DNA from: CBW1002 sp046081905
Lineage (GTDB): Bacteria; Cyanobacteriota; Cyanobacteriia; PCC-6307; Cyanobiaceae
Reading direction: 5' to 3'
Length of the DNA stretch: 13,001 nt
Assembly (NCBI GenBank): GCA_046081905.1
Contig: JBJTWS010000257.1
Coordinates: forward strand, 1 to 13,001
Shown one piece after another: positions 1 through 7,195 of the stretch. Made by a program: the position numbers and the translations under genes. Below the pieces are notes generated by a model. The model was not told the origin of the DNA. It worked only from the letters and a program-made list of their open reading frames with translations, and searched no databases. Positions within the stretch are counted from its first letter, which is position 1; every line of letters starts with the position of its first letter.

Positions 1-1433
1 TCAGCAACCTGATCGAGCGCTTCGGCTGCGTCGCCGGCTATCCGAACGGCACCTACAAGGGCGGCCAGGCCATGACCCGCTACGAAGCGGCGGCCCTGCT
101 GAACGCCTGCCTCGATCGGATCACCGAGGTGACCGACGAGCTCAAGCGCCTGATGAAGGAGTTCGAGCAGGAACTCGCCGTGCTCAAGGGCCGCGTCGAC
201 GGCCTCGAGGCGAAGGTGGGTGAACTGGAGGCCACCCAGTTCTCCACCACCACCAAGCTGGCGGGCGACACCGTCTTCGTGATCGGTGCTAACAGCTTCG
301 GCGGCAGCGAAGACCTGGGCACTCGCACCCCTGACCAGAACGCCGAGAACTGGGGCGCCACCGTCTTCAACTACGACGTTCGCCTCAACTTCTCCACCAG
401 CTTCACTGGCAAGGACCTGCTGTACACCCGGCTGCGCAGCGGCAACTTCAACTCCAGCCCCTTTGCGGGTCGGCCCTTCAACCTGATGGCGCTGGACCGG
501 GCCTTCAGCCCCTCCGGTGGGCCGAACCAGGTGGAGATTGATCGTCTCTACTACCGCTTCCCGATCGGCAGCGACTTCACCGCCCTGGTGGGTGGCCGGG
601 CCCGGAACACGGAATTCCTGGCCATTCGTCCGTCGTTCTATGGCGGCCGCGGCACCAACATCCTCGATGTCTTCACCCTGCACGGCGCCCCCGGCACCTA
701 CAACAAGGCCACCGGTGCCGCCTTCGGCCTGATGTGGAAGCAGAACGTGAAGAAGGGCAACCCCTACTTCGCCGCCTCCACCAGCTACATCGCCCCCAGC
801 GGCAACGAGGGTGATCCCAGCGTGGGTGGCCTGTTCACCGACGCCAGCAAGGGAAGCTTCACCACCCAGATCGGTGTGGCGGCTCCCCAGTGGGCCCTGG
901 CCTTCGCCTGGCGCTACGGCCAGTGTGGCCAGAACTTCCGCCGCGGCACCCAGTTCGCCAACCAGAACCAGCCCTGCCCCGCCAGCGGCTCGGATGATTC
1001 CGCCTACTCCAACAACTTCGCCGTGACGGCGGCCTGGCAGCCCGTGGATTCGGGCTGGGTGCCTTCGATCAGCACCGGCTGGGGCTACAACGCCCTCACC
1101 CAGGCCGGTGATTCGGCCGGGTTCGATGCCGCCAACAACATCGAGGCCAGCCAGTCGTGGTACGTGGGCCTGGAGTGGTCTGACGTGTTTGCCAAGGGCA
1201 ACGCCTTCGGCATGGCCGTGGGTCAGCCGGTGTTCGCCACCAGCCTGCGCGACGGCGACACCCCCCGCGACGGCAACTACGTGTGGGAGTGGTGGTACAA
1301 GTTCCAGGTGACTGACAACATCAGCATCACCCCGGCGATCTTCTACCTCAGCCGCCCCGACGGTCAGTTCACCACCGCCGGCGAGACCAACAACGTCTTC
1401 GGCGGCCTGGTGCAGACCCAGTTCAAGTTCTGA
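1..1433 (+). CDS. SLH-domain OprB-type outer-membrane porin (SomA/SomB-like), 5' partial
   Basis: This is the 3' part of a cyanobacterial outer-membrane porin. The reading frame is open from base 3, so the start codon, signal peptide and most of the SLH domain lie outside the window. Visible in order are the end of an SLH domain (GYPNGTY, then MTRYEAAALL at bases 72-101), a charged coiled coil up to about base 230 (EVTDELKRLMKEFEQEL and following heptads), and a long beta-rich region with alternating aromatic residues that ends in Phe (QTQFKF), as expected for barrel insertion. In this family the SLH part is thought to anchor the protein to peptidoglycan, while the barrel lets small solutes or inorganic ions cross the outer membrane; some members are annotated as iron uptake porins. 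Counting from the Met at base 72, Cys285 and Cys302 sit in a probable surface loop. The family call is firm; the transported substrate cannot be read from sequence. Confidence 0.93.
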   Translation, partial: SNLIERFGCVAGYPNGTYKGGQAMTRYEAAALLNACLDRITEVTDELKRLMKEFEQELAVLKGRVDGLEAKVGELEATQFSTTTKLAGDTVFVIGANSFGGSEDLGTRTPDQNAENWGATVFNYDVRLNFSTSFTGKDLLYTRLRSGNFNSSPFAGRPFNLMALDRAFSPSGGPNQVEIDRLYYRFPIGSDFTALVGGRARNTEFLAIRPSFYGGRGTNILDVFTLHGAPGTYNKATGAAFGLMWKQNVKKGNPYFAASTSYIAPSGNEGDPSVGGLFTDASKGSFTTQIGVAAPQWALAFAWRYGQCGQNFRRGTQFANQNQPCPASGSDDSAYSNNFAVTAAWQPVDSGWVPSISTGWGYNALTQAGDSAGFDAANNIEASQSWYVGLEWSDVFAKGNAFGMAVGQPVFATSLRDGDTPRDGNYVWEWWYKFQVTDNISITPAIFYLSRPDGQFTTAGETNNVFGGLVQTQFKF

Positions 1434-1464
1434 TCTTCGGATCCCCTCTCCTCACACTTCCAGT

Positions 1465-1499
1465 CCCCGGCGGCGCCCCTGGCGCCCCGGGGCTTTTTT
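1465..1499 (+). terminator. Rho-independent terminator of the porin gene
   Basis: A GC-rich hairpin starts 31 bases after the porin stop codon. The left arm is CCCCGG (1465-1470) plus GGCGCC (1472-1477) with one bulged C at 1471, the loop is CCT (1478-1480), and the right arm is GGCGCC plus CCGGGG (1481-1492). Six T follow at 1494-1499. It is the only hairpin with a T run that I see in the window, and it should insulate the abundant porin transcript from the J-domain gene downstream. Confidence 0.92.
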
Positions 1500-1554
1500 G
1501 CGGCTCGTCGCCACCCTCCCGTGGCGATGATGGTGCGGTGCCGTTCGCCCGCCC

Positions 1555-2247
1555 TTGCCCCAGTCCGCCGCCGGCTCCCGCGATCTCTACGCCGTGCTGG
1601 GGGTGGCCCGGGGGGCCTCGGCCTCCGTGATCAAGGCCGCCTACCGCGCCCTGGTGAAGCGGCACCATCCCGATGCCGGTGGCGACGCCGACACGATCCT
1701 GGCCCTCAATGCCGCCTGGGAGGTGCTCGGCGATGGCGAGCGCCGCCGCCACTACGACGGCCAGAGGGGGCCCGGCGCCGCCATGGCAGCTGGAGAGGTG
1801 CCAACGGGGACCGCCAGGCCGCGGGGCCGTCGCCCGTCTGCCGGCCATGACGCCGAACTGCTCGCCTGGCTGGAGCAGGTATATGCCCCGATCGATCGGT
1901 TGCTGGGCCAGGTGATCAACCCCTTCCCCGCCCAGCTGCGGGAACTCTCCGCCGATCCCTACGACGATGCCCTGATGGAGGCCTTCTGCGCCTTCCTCAG
2001 CCAGAGCCAGGCCCGGCTCGAGAAGGTGGAGGGCCTCTACCGCTCCCGGTCCTGTCCCGCCTCGGCCCGCGGCTTCGGGCTGAGCCTGTACCACTGCCTC
2101 AGCCAGGTGAAGGATGCCCTCCAGGAGCTGGAGCGCTACACCATGGGCTACGTGGATGGCTACCTGCGCGACGGACGCGAGATGCTGCGGGAAGCCCGCC
2201 AGCGCCGCAGCCGCCTCCAGCAGGAGCGGCGGCGGCTGGAGATCTGA
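1555..2247 (+). CDS. J-domain (DnaJ-type) protein with uncharacterised C-terminal domain
   Basis: The product has 230 residues. The N-terminal J-domain (about residues 10-68) carries the diagnostic HPD motif at 38-40 within RHHPDAGG, followed by helix III (ILALNAAWEVL) and a YDG close. J-domains stimulate ATP hydrolysis by Hsp70 (DnaK). There is no Gly/Phe stretch, zinc finger or DnaJ C-terminal substrate domain, so this is not canonical DnaJ. A linker rich in Gly, Ala and Arg (about 70-95) leads to a helical domain (about 96-230) with a conserved-looking core (residues 100-150), two Cys (167 and 181) and an Arg-rich C-terminal coiled coil. The start is TTG at 1555: an in-frame TGA lies at 1528-1530 and there is no ATG or GTG between it and the J-domain. 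Known relatives are specialised cyanobacterial J-proteins; the client is unknown. The gene converges on ndhO with only 11 bases between the stop codons. Confidence 0.88.
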   Translation: MPQSAAGSRDLYAVLGVARGASASVIKAAYRALVKRHHPDAGGDADTILALNAAWEVLGDGERRRHYDGQRGPGAAMAAGEVPTGTARPRGRRPSAGHDAELLAWLEQVYAPIDRLLGQVINPFPAQLRELSADPYDDALMEAFCAFLSQSQARLEKVEGLYRSRSCPASARGFGLSLYHCLSQVKDALQELERYTMGYVDGYLRDGREMLREARQRRSRLQQERRRLEI

Positions 2248-2258
2248 CCGGGGACCGC

Positions 2259-2525
2259 TCAGGTGGTGTAGGGCTCCAGCTGATCGACGCGCAGCCACAC
2301 GTCCGGTACGGGGCGGCGCCAGCGCAGCTGCGCGTAGTCGCCCTTCACCGCCAGGATCTCGCCGGGGCCCTCCAGCAGATAGGCGGGGGGCTGCGGATCA
2401 CTGGCGGCGGCCTCGAGCGAGGCGCCGTAGGCCTGCCGGTTCACCCGCACCAGGCTGCCCTTCTTCAGTGCCAGTGGAGCCGCGGCCGGCGCAGGGGCAG
2501 TGGAGGAGGTGTCGGCTTCGGCCAT
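2259..2525 (-). CDS. ndhO: NAD(P)H-quinone oxidoreductase subunit O (NdhO)
   Basis: The product has 88 residues. The conserved core from residue 21 onward matches NdhO: KKGSLVRVNRQAYGASLEA, then ASDPQPPAYLLEGPGEIL, KGDYAQLRW and a final DVWLRVDQLEPY. NdhO is a small oxygenic-photosynthesis-specific subunit of the thylakoid NDH-1 complex, which works in cyclic electron flow, respiration and CO2 uptake. The first 20 residues are a low-complexity Ala/Pro/Ser/Thr tail not seen in short NdhO proteins. I chose ATG at 2523-2525 because the frame stays open further upstream but would then run into the divergent antiporter gene with non-homologous sequence. AGGA lies four to seven bases before the ATG as a weak ribosome site. 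Upstream, TAGCCT on the minus strand within CCTAGCCTGCC (around 2555-2565) is a possible -10 box, but this is speculative. Confidence 0.93.
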   Translation of the reverse strand: MAEADTSSTAPAPAAAPLALKKGSLVRVNRQAYGASLEAAASDPQPPAYLLEGPGEILAVKGDYAQLRWRRPVPDVWLRVDQLEPYTT

Positions 2526-2586
2526 GGTTCCTGGCGGGGGGGCTGGAATCGGCGGCAGGCTAGGACTCCCGCAGCGCTTTCTGCCG

Positions 2587-3840
2587 ATGTCCACCGCCCT
2601 GGCCCTCTCCCTGGCCGTGTTCGGGGCTCTGCTGCTGGTGGCCGTGCTGCTCGACGACATGGCCGCCCGCCTGCGGGTGCCTGGCGTGCTGCTGGTGCTG
2701 GTGCTCGGCCTGCTCACCGACAACGACCTCGATTCCCTGCCCGGCATCCCGGCCCAGCCCCTGCTCTCCCTGGCCGGAGCGGATCAGATCGCCCAGGTGG
2801 GGCTGGTATTGGTGCTGTTCTTCGGCGGGCTCACCACCAACTGGGGCGAACTCCGGGCCGTGCTGCGGCCGGCGGCCCGGCTCGCCACCCTCGGTTCCCT
2901 GCTCACCGCCCTGCTGGTCACCGCCGTGGTCCTCGCCCTCGGCAGCCTGCCCGGCGCCGACCAGCAGGTGAGCCTGCCCCTGGCGCTGTTCATCGGGGCC
3001 ATGGTGTGCAGCACCGATGCCTCCGCCGTGCTCGCCCTGCTCCGCCCCCTGGCGGGACGCCTGCCCAAGCGGCTGATCGATCTGATCGAGTGTGAATCCG
3101 CCTTCAACGATCCGGTGGCCGTGGTACTCGCCGGCCTGGCGATGGCGATGGCGGGCGGGGGCCAGGACGGGCTGGCCGCCCCCTCCTCCCTGGTCACCGA
3201 GGTGGTGCGCCAGTTCCTGCTGGGGATCCTGCTGGGCTTCCTCGGGGGCAGCCTGGCGCGGCAACTGCTCTCGGCCCGGCGTTCCCTCACCTGTCCAGCC
3301 CTGCTGGCGGTGGTGAGCCTGGCGGTGCTGATGCTGCTGGTGGGCGGCACCCAGCTGCTGGGGGGCAGCGGCCTGCTGGCGGCCTACATCGCCGGGCTGG
3401 TGCTCGGCAACAGCACCGAGTGCGATCGGCTGGTGCTGGAGGAGGCCCATGCCGGCTTCGCCAAGATGGCTGAGCTGCTGCTCTTCCTCTGCATGGGGCT
3501 GGTGGTGAGCGCCGATTCCGTGGTGGATTCCCTCCTGGAGGTGGTGGTGCTCTTTGTGGCGATGCTGCTGGCCCGCTGGCTGATGGTGGAGGTGCTGCTC
3601 ACCGGCTCCGGCTTCCGCCGCCCCGACCGCCTGTTCATCGCCGGTTCCGGCCTGCGGGGGGCCGTGCCCGTGGCCCTGGCGATCCAGGCCGCCGCCAGCA
3701 GCGTGCCCTGGGGAGACGCGATGCCGCCCCTGGCGCTTGGGGTGGTGCTGCTGGGAATGCTGGGGCAGGGCTTTCTGCTGGTGCCCCTGGCCCGCCGGCT
3801 CGGGCTGGCCCAACCGGCCGTGGAGGAGCGGCAGGCCTAG
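2587..3840 (+). CDS. CPA1-family cation/proton antiporter (NhaP-like)
   Basis: The product has 417 residues and is almost entirely hydrophobic, with about 12 predicted membrane helices. Motifs of the CPA1 Na+/K+:H+ exchangers are visible: CSTDASAVLALLRP (Thr143-Asp144), the ion-binding ECESAFNDPVAVVLA (Asn174-Asp175), and GSGLRGAVPVALAI with Arg357. ESAFNDP and TDASAV resemble the NhaP2/YcgO K+/H+ branch more than the ESLLND type, but the cytoplasmic TrkA-C and CorC-like tail of NhaP2 is absent, as the protein ends soon after the last helix. It should exchange monovalent cations for protons at the plasma or thylakoid membrane for pH and salt homeostasis; cation preference cannot be assigned. 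ATG at 2587 gives a compact N-terminus entering helix 1 directly. The in-frame ATGs at 2500 and 2524 would overlap ndhO and add a Gly-rich non-homologous leader. Confidence 0.9.
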   Translation: MSTALALSLAVFGALLLVAVLLDDMAARLRVPGVLLVLVLGLLTDNDLDSLPGIPAQPLLSLAGADQIAQVGLVLVLFFGGLTTNWGELRAVLRPAARLATLGSLLTALLVTAVVLALGSLPGADQQVSLPLALFIGAMVCSTDASAVLALLRPLAGRLPKRLIDLIECESAFNDPVAVVLAGLAMAMAGGGQDGLAAPSSLVTEVVRQFLLGILLGFLGGSLARQLLSARRSLTCPALLAVVSLAVLMLLVGGTQLLGGSGLLAAYIAGLVLGNSTECDRLVLEEAHAGFAKMAELLLFLCMGLVVSADSVVDSLLEVVVLFVAMLLARWLMVEVLLTGSGFRRPDRLFIAGSGLRGAVPVALAIQAAASSVPWGDAMPPLALGVVLLGMLGQGFLLVPLARRLGLAQPAVEERQA

Positions 3841-3873
3841 CCTCGCCCCACTCCATCGCCTCGGTCGTAGCGC

Positions 3874-4809
3874 GTGCGTTTGCTGTTGCTGGGTTGTTCG
3901 GGCTTCGTGGGCCGCGAACTGGTGCCCTTCCTGCTCGAACTGAGCCATGAGCCCGTGCTGGTGAGTCGCCGGGCCGAACCCTTCCCCCCCCGGTTGGCGG
4001 AGCGCCTCCAGATCCTGCAGCTGGATCCCTCCGATCCCGCCAGCTGGCAGCGCCCCGACCTGCTGGCGGCCCTGGCGGCGGCCGAAGGGGTGGTGAACCT
4101 GGCCGGCGAGCCCATCGCCGAGCAGCGCTGGACCCCGGCCCATCGGCAACGGCTGCTGGACAGCCGGGTGCGCACCACCGAAGCGCTGGTGGCGGCCATG
4201 GCCGCCCTGGAGAAGCCCCCCGCCGTGCTGGTGAACGCGTCAGCGGTGGGCTACTACGGCACCAGCCGGGAGGCGGAGTTCCGCGAATCCAGCCCCTGCG
4301 GCAACGATGTTCTTGCCGGCATCTGCCGCGACTGGGAGGCGGCGGCCGATCGCGCCCCCGACGGTTGCCGGGTGGTGACGCTGCGCATCGGCATCGTGCT
4401 GGGCCCCGATGGCGGTGCCCTCGGCAAGATGCTGCCGGTGTTCCGATCCGGCTTCGGCGGGCCGGTGGGCTCCGGGCGCCAGTGGATGAGCTGGATCCAC
4501 CGCCACGACCTCTGCCGCCTGATCGCCGCGGCCCTGGAGGAACCTTCCTACCGGGGCGGGTACAACGCCGTGGCTCCTGAGCCCGCCACGATGGGCACCT
4601 TCGCGGCCGCCCTGGGCCGCAGCCTCGGCCGGCCCAGCCTGCTGCCGGTGCCGGGGCCGATCCTCCAGCTGCTGCTGGGCGATGGCGCCCAGGTGGTGCT
4701 GGAGGGGCAGCGGGTGCTGCCGGAGCGCCTGCAGCAGCAGGGCTTCAGCTTTCACTACCCGGAGCTTGGCGCTGCCCTCGCCGCTGCCACCAGCCCAGGG
4801 CCCCACTGA
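3874..4809 (+). CDS. TIGR01777-family SDR epimerase (SDR39U1/YfcH-like)
   Basis: The product has 311 residues, full length for this family. The Rossmann motif GCSGFVG is at residues 7-13. VNLAGEPI (74-81), NASAVGYYG (121-129) and the acidic-aromatic CRDWEAAA follow, then LRIGIVLGPDGGALGKMLPVF. The DUF1731-type C-terminus ends with VLEGQRVLPERLQQQGFSF. The family consists of NAD(P)-dependent nucleoside-diphosphate-sugar epimerase-like proteins; bacterial members are often mislabelled cell-division inhibitor SulA, and the substrate is unknown. The catalytic region has YYG rather than a classical YxxxK, which is normal for the family. Start is GTG at 3874, placing the beta-1 strand (RLLLLG) at residue 2. 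The antiporter ends 33 bases upstream, so the two are probably co-transcribed. The last 65 bases overlap the convergent membrane-protein gene. Confidence 0.9.
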   Translation: MRLLLLGCSGFVGRELVPFLLELSHEPVLVSRRAEPFPPRLAERLQILQLDPSDPASWQRPDLLAALAAAEGVVNLAGEPIAEQRWTPAHRQRLLDSRVRTTEALVAAMAALEKPPAVLVNASAVGYYGTSREAEFRESSPCGNDVLAGICRDWEAAADRAPDGCRVVTLRIGIVLGPDGGALGKMLPVFRSGFGGPVGSGRQWMSWIHRHDLCRLIAAALEEPSYRGGYNAVAPEPATMGTFAAALGRSLGRPSLLPVPGPILQLLLGDGAQVVLEGQRVLPERLQQQGFSFHYPELGAALAAATSPGPH

Positions 4810-5023
4810 CCAGGGCCGCCGCCATCAGCAGCCCGATGGCGGGGGTGAACAGGGGTTCCCAGAGCCGCTGAAACAGCCGCAGGGGGGCTTCGATCTCCTG
4901 GCTGTGCAGCACCACGGCCAGGGCGAACCAAACCGCCCCCGCCAGCACCAGGAACACGTCCACCACCAGCAGGGTGTCGAGGGCGGCCTTGAGCCGCTGC
5001 AGGGGGGTGGGGGTGTCAGCCAT
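4745..5023 (-). CDS. Small two-helix membrane protein, conserved hypothetical
   Basis: The product has 92 residues and two probable membrane helices (about 17-39, LLVVDVFLVLAGAVWFALAVV, and about 59-78, FTPAIGLLMAAALVSGALG). They are joined by an amphipathic loop, LHSQEIEAPLRLFQRLWEPL, and the basic RR at 81-82 marks a cytoplasmic C-terminus. I do not recognise a functional family; it resembles small conserved hypothetical proteins of cyanobacteria. Start is ATG at 5021-5023, inside the last 8 bases of the LpxB-like gene, so it should be translated by coupling as the last gene of that operon. Its C-terminal 14 or so residues (after WWQRR) are read from the complement of the epimerase 3' end. 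A role with the LpxB-like protein in the membrane is only a guess from position. Confidence 0.75.
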   Translation of the reverse strand: MADTPTPLQRLKAALDTLLVVDVFLVLAGAVWFALAVVLHSQEIEAPLRLFQRLWEPLFTPAIGLLMAAALVSGALGWWQRRGQRQAPGSES

Positions 5024-6257
5024 GGCGGGGGGCGGGATCCGGGGGCAGCGCCGCCATGATCGCCGCTGCCATGCGCTCGGTGCCCGCCGCCGTGCCGATC
5101 CGCTCCCGTCCCACCTGGTCGAGGCGCCGCCGCAGCTCCGGCCCCTCGCTGGGATCGGCCAGGGTGGCCAGCAACTGCTCCACCAGCCCCGCGCTGGCCT
5201 CCAGGGTGGCGGATGCCCCCACCTCCCCTGCGGCGCACACCACCCCGGGCCCCAGCAGGCGCCGCTGCGCTTCGGCGAAGCCCGCCGTGAACTGGGGGCC
5301 CTGGCCCGCCAGCTGCAGCACCGGTTTGCCCAGCCCCACCGCCTGTTCGGTGGCGGTGCCGGCCATGGCCACCACCAGATCGGCGGGCCGCAGCACCGCG
5401 GCGAATCCCCCCCAGACCAGCTCCAGCCGCAGGTCGCCCCGCTCCAGGACGCTGCCCACCAGCCGCCAGTCCAGCCGTTCCGCCAGGGCCGCGAGGTCGT
5501 CGCTGGCGAGCTCCCGCACCAGGGCCGCCTGCAGCCGCAGCCGACCGGGCCGCTGCAGGGGGGCGGGCAGCCGCGTCAGCAGCCGCAGCATCAGCTCCAG
5601 GTTCTGCCGGGCCTCCGGCAGGCGGCTCCCCGGCAGCAGCGCCACCCGTTGGGGAGCCCCCGCGCCGCCGGGCGGAGAGGGCTCCGGAGCCGCTTCCCCC
5701 GGCTGCGCCACCACCAGATCGAGGAAGGGGTTGCCCAGGAAGGACACGGGGCGGCCCAGCTGCTGGCTCAGGTCGGTGGCGGTGAGGGCATCGCGGCTCC
5801 ACACCTGCCGCATCCGCCGGCGCTGCAACAGCCAGCCGCAGGGCCAGGGCAGCCGCAGCCGGCCCTCGTAGTGGCTGGAGTAGGCCACCAGGTACACCAC
5901 CCCCGGCAGCCCCGTGACCCACCAGGCCAGCAGGGGCACCACGTCGCCCACGATCACCACCAGATCGGTGCGGCGGCGCTGCCGCCAGAGCCGCCGCAGC
6001 TGCCGCAGCAGGTAGAGCACCTGCCCCTGCAGCAGTTCGGTGAGGCGGCCCCGCAGGCTGGTGTAGCCGAGGCCGCCGGTGCTGAAGGAGCGGGTGCGGC
6101 CCAGCACCGGGATGCCGGCCTGGCGGTAGGGCTCGCCGTGGCCCACCAGGGGAAGGGCAGCGATCTCCAGACCCGGCTGGCCCAGGAGCTGGCGGCCGAG
6201 CAGGGCGCCGCTGAGGTCCTCGCCGTGGCCGTTGCTCAGCAGCAGGAGGCGTGTCAA
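5016..6257 (-). CDS. LpxB-related glycosyltransferase (TIGR03492-type), cyanobacterial
   Basis: The product has 413 residues and matches the family of lipid-A-disaccharide-synthase-related proteins found in cyanobacteria, which is distinct from true LpxB (GT19). Visible blocks are an N-terminal SNGHGEDLSG (8-17), VVIVGDVVPLL (100-110), YLVAYSSHYEG (122-132), VWSRDALTATDL (152-163), FLGNPFLDLV (173-182) and, in the second GT-B lobe, AMAGTATEQAVGLGKPVLQL followed by GPQFTAGFAEAQ, probably the nucleotide-sugar site. The reaction is not established; a sugar transfer to an envelope lipid or glycolipid is the usual suggestion. Start is TTG at 6255-6257 and shares TTGA with the stop of the TPR gene upstream; it puts the RLLLLSNGHGED strand at the very N-terminus, as in relatives. 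The Gly/Pro/Ala insert at about 186-205 is low complexity. The stop overlaps the next gene by 8 bases. Confidence 0.86.
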   Translation of the reverse strand: MTRLLLLSNGHGEDLSGALLGRQLLGQPGLEIAALPLVGHGEPYRQAGIPVLGRTRSFSTGGLGYTSLRGRLTELLQGQVLYLLRQLRRLWRQRRRTDLVVIVGDVVPLLAWWVTGLPGVVYLVAYSSHYEGRLRLPWPCGWLLQRRRMRQVWSRDALTATDLSQQLGRPVSFLGNPFLDLVVAQPGEAAPEPSPPGGAGAPQRVALLPGSRLPEARQNLELMLRLLTRLPAPLQRPGRLRLQAALVRELASDDLAALAERLDWRLVGSVLERGDLRLELVWGGFAAVLRPADLVVAMAGTATEQAVGLGKPVLQLAGQGPQFTAGFAEAQRRLLGPGVVCAAGEVGASATLEASAGLVEQLLATLADPSEGPELRRRLDQVGRERIGTAAGTERMAAAIMAALPPDPAPRHG

Positions 6258-6673
6258 CCCGCCAGCCAGCGCCGCACCTTCTCCATCGCGGCCCAGCCGG
6301 GCCGGCGGCTGAGGCCATCGGCCATGGAGGCGTTCAGTTCCTCGGCCAGCTCGGGTGCCATCAGCATCACGCGCTGCACCATCTCGATCTGCTCCCGTAC
6401 GCCCTTCGAGTCTGTTTCGAGCAGGGCGAGGGTGAGGTTGATGCGGGCCTGGGGGTCCTGGGGGTTCAGCTTCACGGCGGTGCGGGCCGAGCGCAGGGCC
6501 GCCTCCGGCTGGTCCTCCAGCAGCTGCAGCCAGGCCAGGCAGGTCCAGCCGGCCGACTGGCGCGGGGCCTGCTCGGTGATCGCCGTGAATTCCCCGATCA
6601 GCTCGGCGGCCGGGGCACCCTGCTGATAGCGGGCGATGGCCGCATCGAAGCGGAATTCAAAGGTGGCGGTCAT
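6254..6673 (-). CDS. Small TPR-repeat protein
   Basis: The product has 139 residues. Two tetratricopeptide repeats can be read: about 39-72 (AGWTCLAWLQLLEDQPEAAL, then SARTAVKLNPQD) and about 73-107 (ARINLTLALLETD, then QIEMVQRVMLMAPEL). Helices on each side would cap them (ELIGEFTAITEQAP before; GWAAMEKVRRWLAG at the end). There is no signal peptide or membrane helix, so it should be a soluble cytoplasmic adaptor; TPRs bind partner proteins and no enzymatic residue is visible. Start is ATG at 6671-6673. The stop TGA (6254-6256) overlaps the TTG start of the LpxB-like gene in TTGA, so translation of the two is likely coupled and the TPR protein may act with it. The Fe-S carrier gene ends 55 bases upstream on the same strand with no terminator in between, so it may share that transcript. 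Confidence 0.85.
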   Translation of the reverse strand: MTATFEFRFDAAIARYQQGAPAAELIGEFTAITEQAPRQSAGWTCLAWLQLLEDQPEAALRSARTAVKLNPQDPQARINLTLALLETDSKGVREQIEMVQRVMLMAPELAEELNASMADGLSRRPGWAAMEKVRRWLAG

Positions 6674-6728
6674 CGGCGCCGGAGTTGCCTTGGATCCTCA
6701 GATTCCCATGCCGCGATCCCGGGGCAGC

Positions 6729-7166
6729 TCAGACGGCGAAGGAGCTGCCGCAGCCGCAGGTCTGGGTGGCGTTGGGGTTGGTGAAGTTGAAGCCACCGCC
6801 GATCAGGGCGCTGGAGAAATCCAGCTGCATGCCGTAGATGTACAGCAGGCTCTTGGGATCGCACACCACGCGGAAGGCGGGGGCTCCCTCCGGTTCGTAG
6901 TCGTAGCTCTCGTCGTCGGGACGGATCTCGGCGGCGTCGATGAAGTCCATCGTGTAGCTCATGCCGCTGCAGCCGCCGGAGCGCACCCCCACCCGCAGCA
7001 CCTTCTCCTGCCCCTGGGATCCCATCAGGGCGGCGAGCTGGCGCATGGCCGGCTCGGTGATCAGGATGCCCTTGCCGTCCTTGCCGGTGTGGGTGCGGGG
7101 CGCCTCGGTGGTGGCTTCAGCAGCCGCGGGGGCCTGGGTCATGGGGGTTGCGGTCTCGGTGCTCAT
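6729..7166 (-). CDS. A-type iron-sulfur cluster carrier (IscA/SufA/ErpA family)
   Basis: The product has 145 residues and belongs to the HesB/IscA family. ITEPAMRQLAALM begins the fold, RVGVRSGGCSGMSYTMDF follows with Cys66, then VVCDPKSLLYIYGMQLDFS, LIGGGFNFTNPNA and the C-terminal TCGCG with Cys137 and Cys139. Cys66, Cys137 and Cys139 are the three ligands for a Fe-S cluster or iron; Cys102 in VVCDPKS is an extra. The protein should pass Fe-S clusters from the SUF scaffold to targets in the cytoplasm, which matters for photosystem I and ferredoxins. The first 30 or so residues are an Ala/Thr/Pro-rich tail unlike shorter homologues. I chose ATG at 7164-7166 because the frame runs on upstream through the antisense of crtQ without homology; Met9 is an alternative. 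Which of SufA, IscA or ErpA it is cannot be decided here, so no symbol is given. Confidence 0.92.
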   Translation of the reverse strand: MSTETATPMTQAPAAAEATTEAPRTHTGKDGKGILITEPAMRQLAALMGSQGQEKVLRVGVRSGGCSGMSYTMDFIDAAEIRPDDESYDYEPEGAPAFRVVCDPKSLLYIYGMQLDFSSALIGGGFNFTNPNATQTCGCGSSFAV

Positions 7167-7195
7167 CGCGGGGGCCGCCCTGGTGGCTTTGACCA

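Noticed and set aside
2248..2258. Bidirectional terminator between the J-protein gene and ndhO
   Set aside because: The gap is 11 bases with no inverted repeat followed by a T or A run.
2560..4149. 529-codon minus-strand frame opposite the antiporter
   Set aside because: The product is dominated by His, Gln and Gly, the usual reverse image of a Leu/Val/Ala-rich membrane protein. It spans two real genes.
4825..6318. 497-codon minus-strand frame in another phase over the LpxB-like gene
   Set aside because: Extreme Ala/Gly/Pro/Arg composition with no motif, typical of a frame-shifted GC-rich gene.
4974..6626. 550-codon plus-strand frame opposite the LpxB-like gene
   Set aside because: Gln/Pro/His-rich shadow of a Leu/Arg-rich gene, with no motif and spanning three overlapping real genes.
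7189..7194. TTGACC as a -35 box on the plus strand
   Set aside because: No -10-like hexamer lies 16-18 bases downstream, and the crtQ -10 candidate is about 67 bases away.
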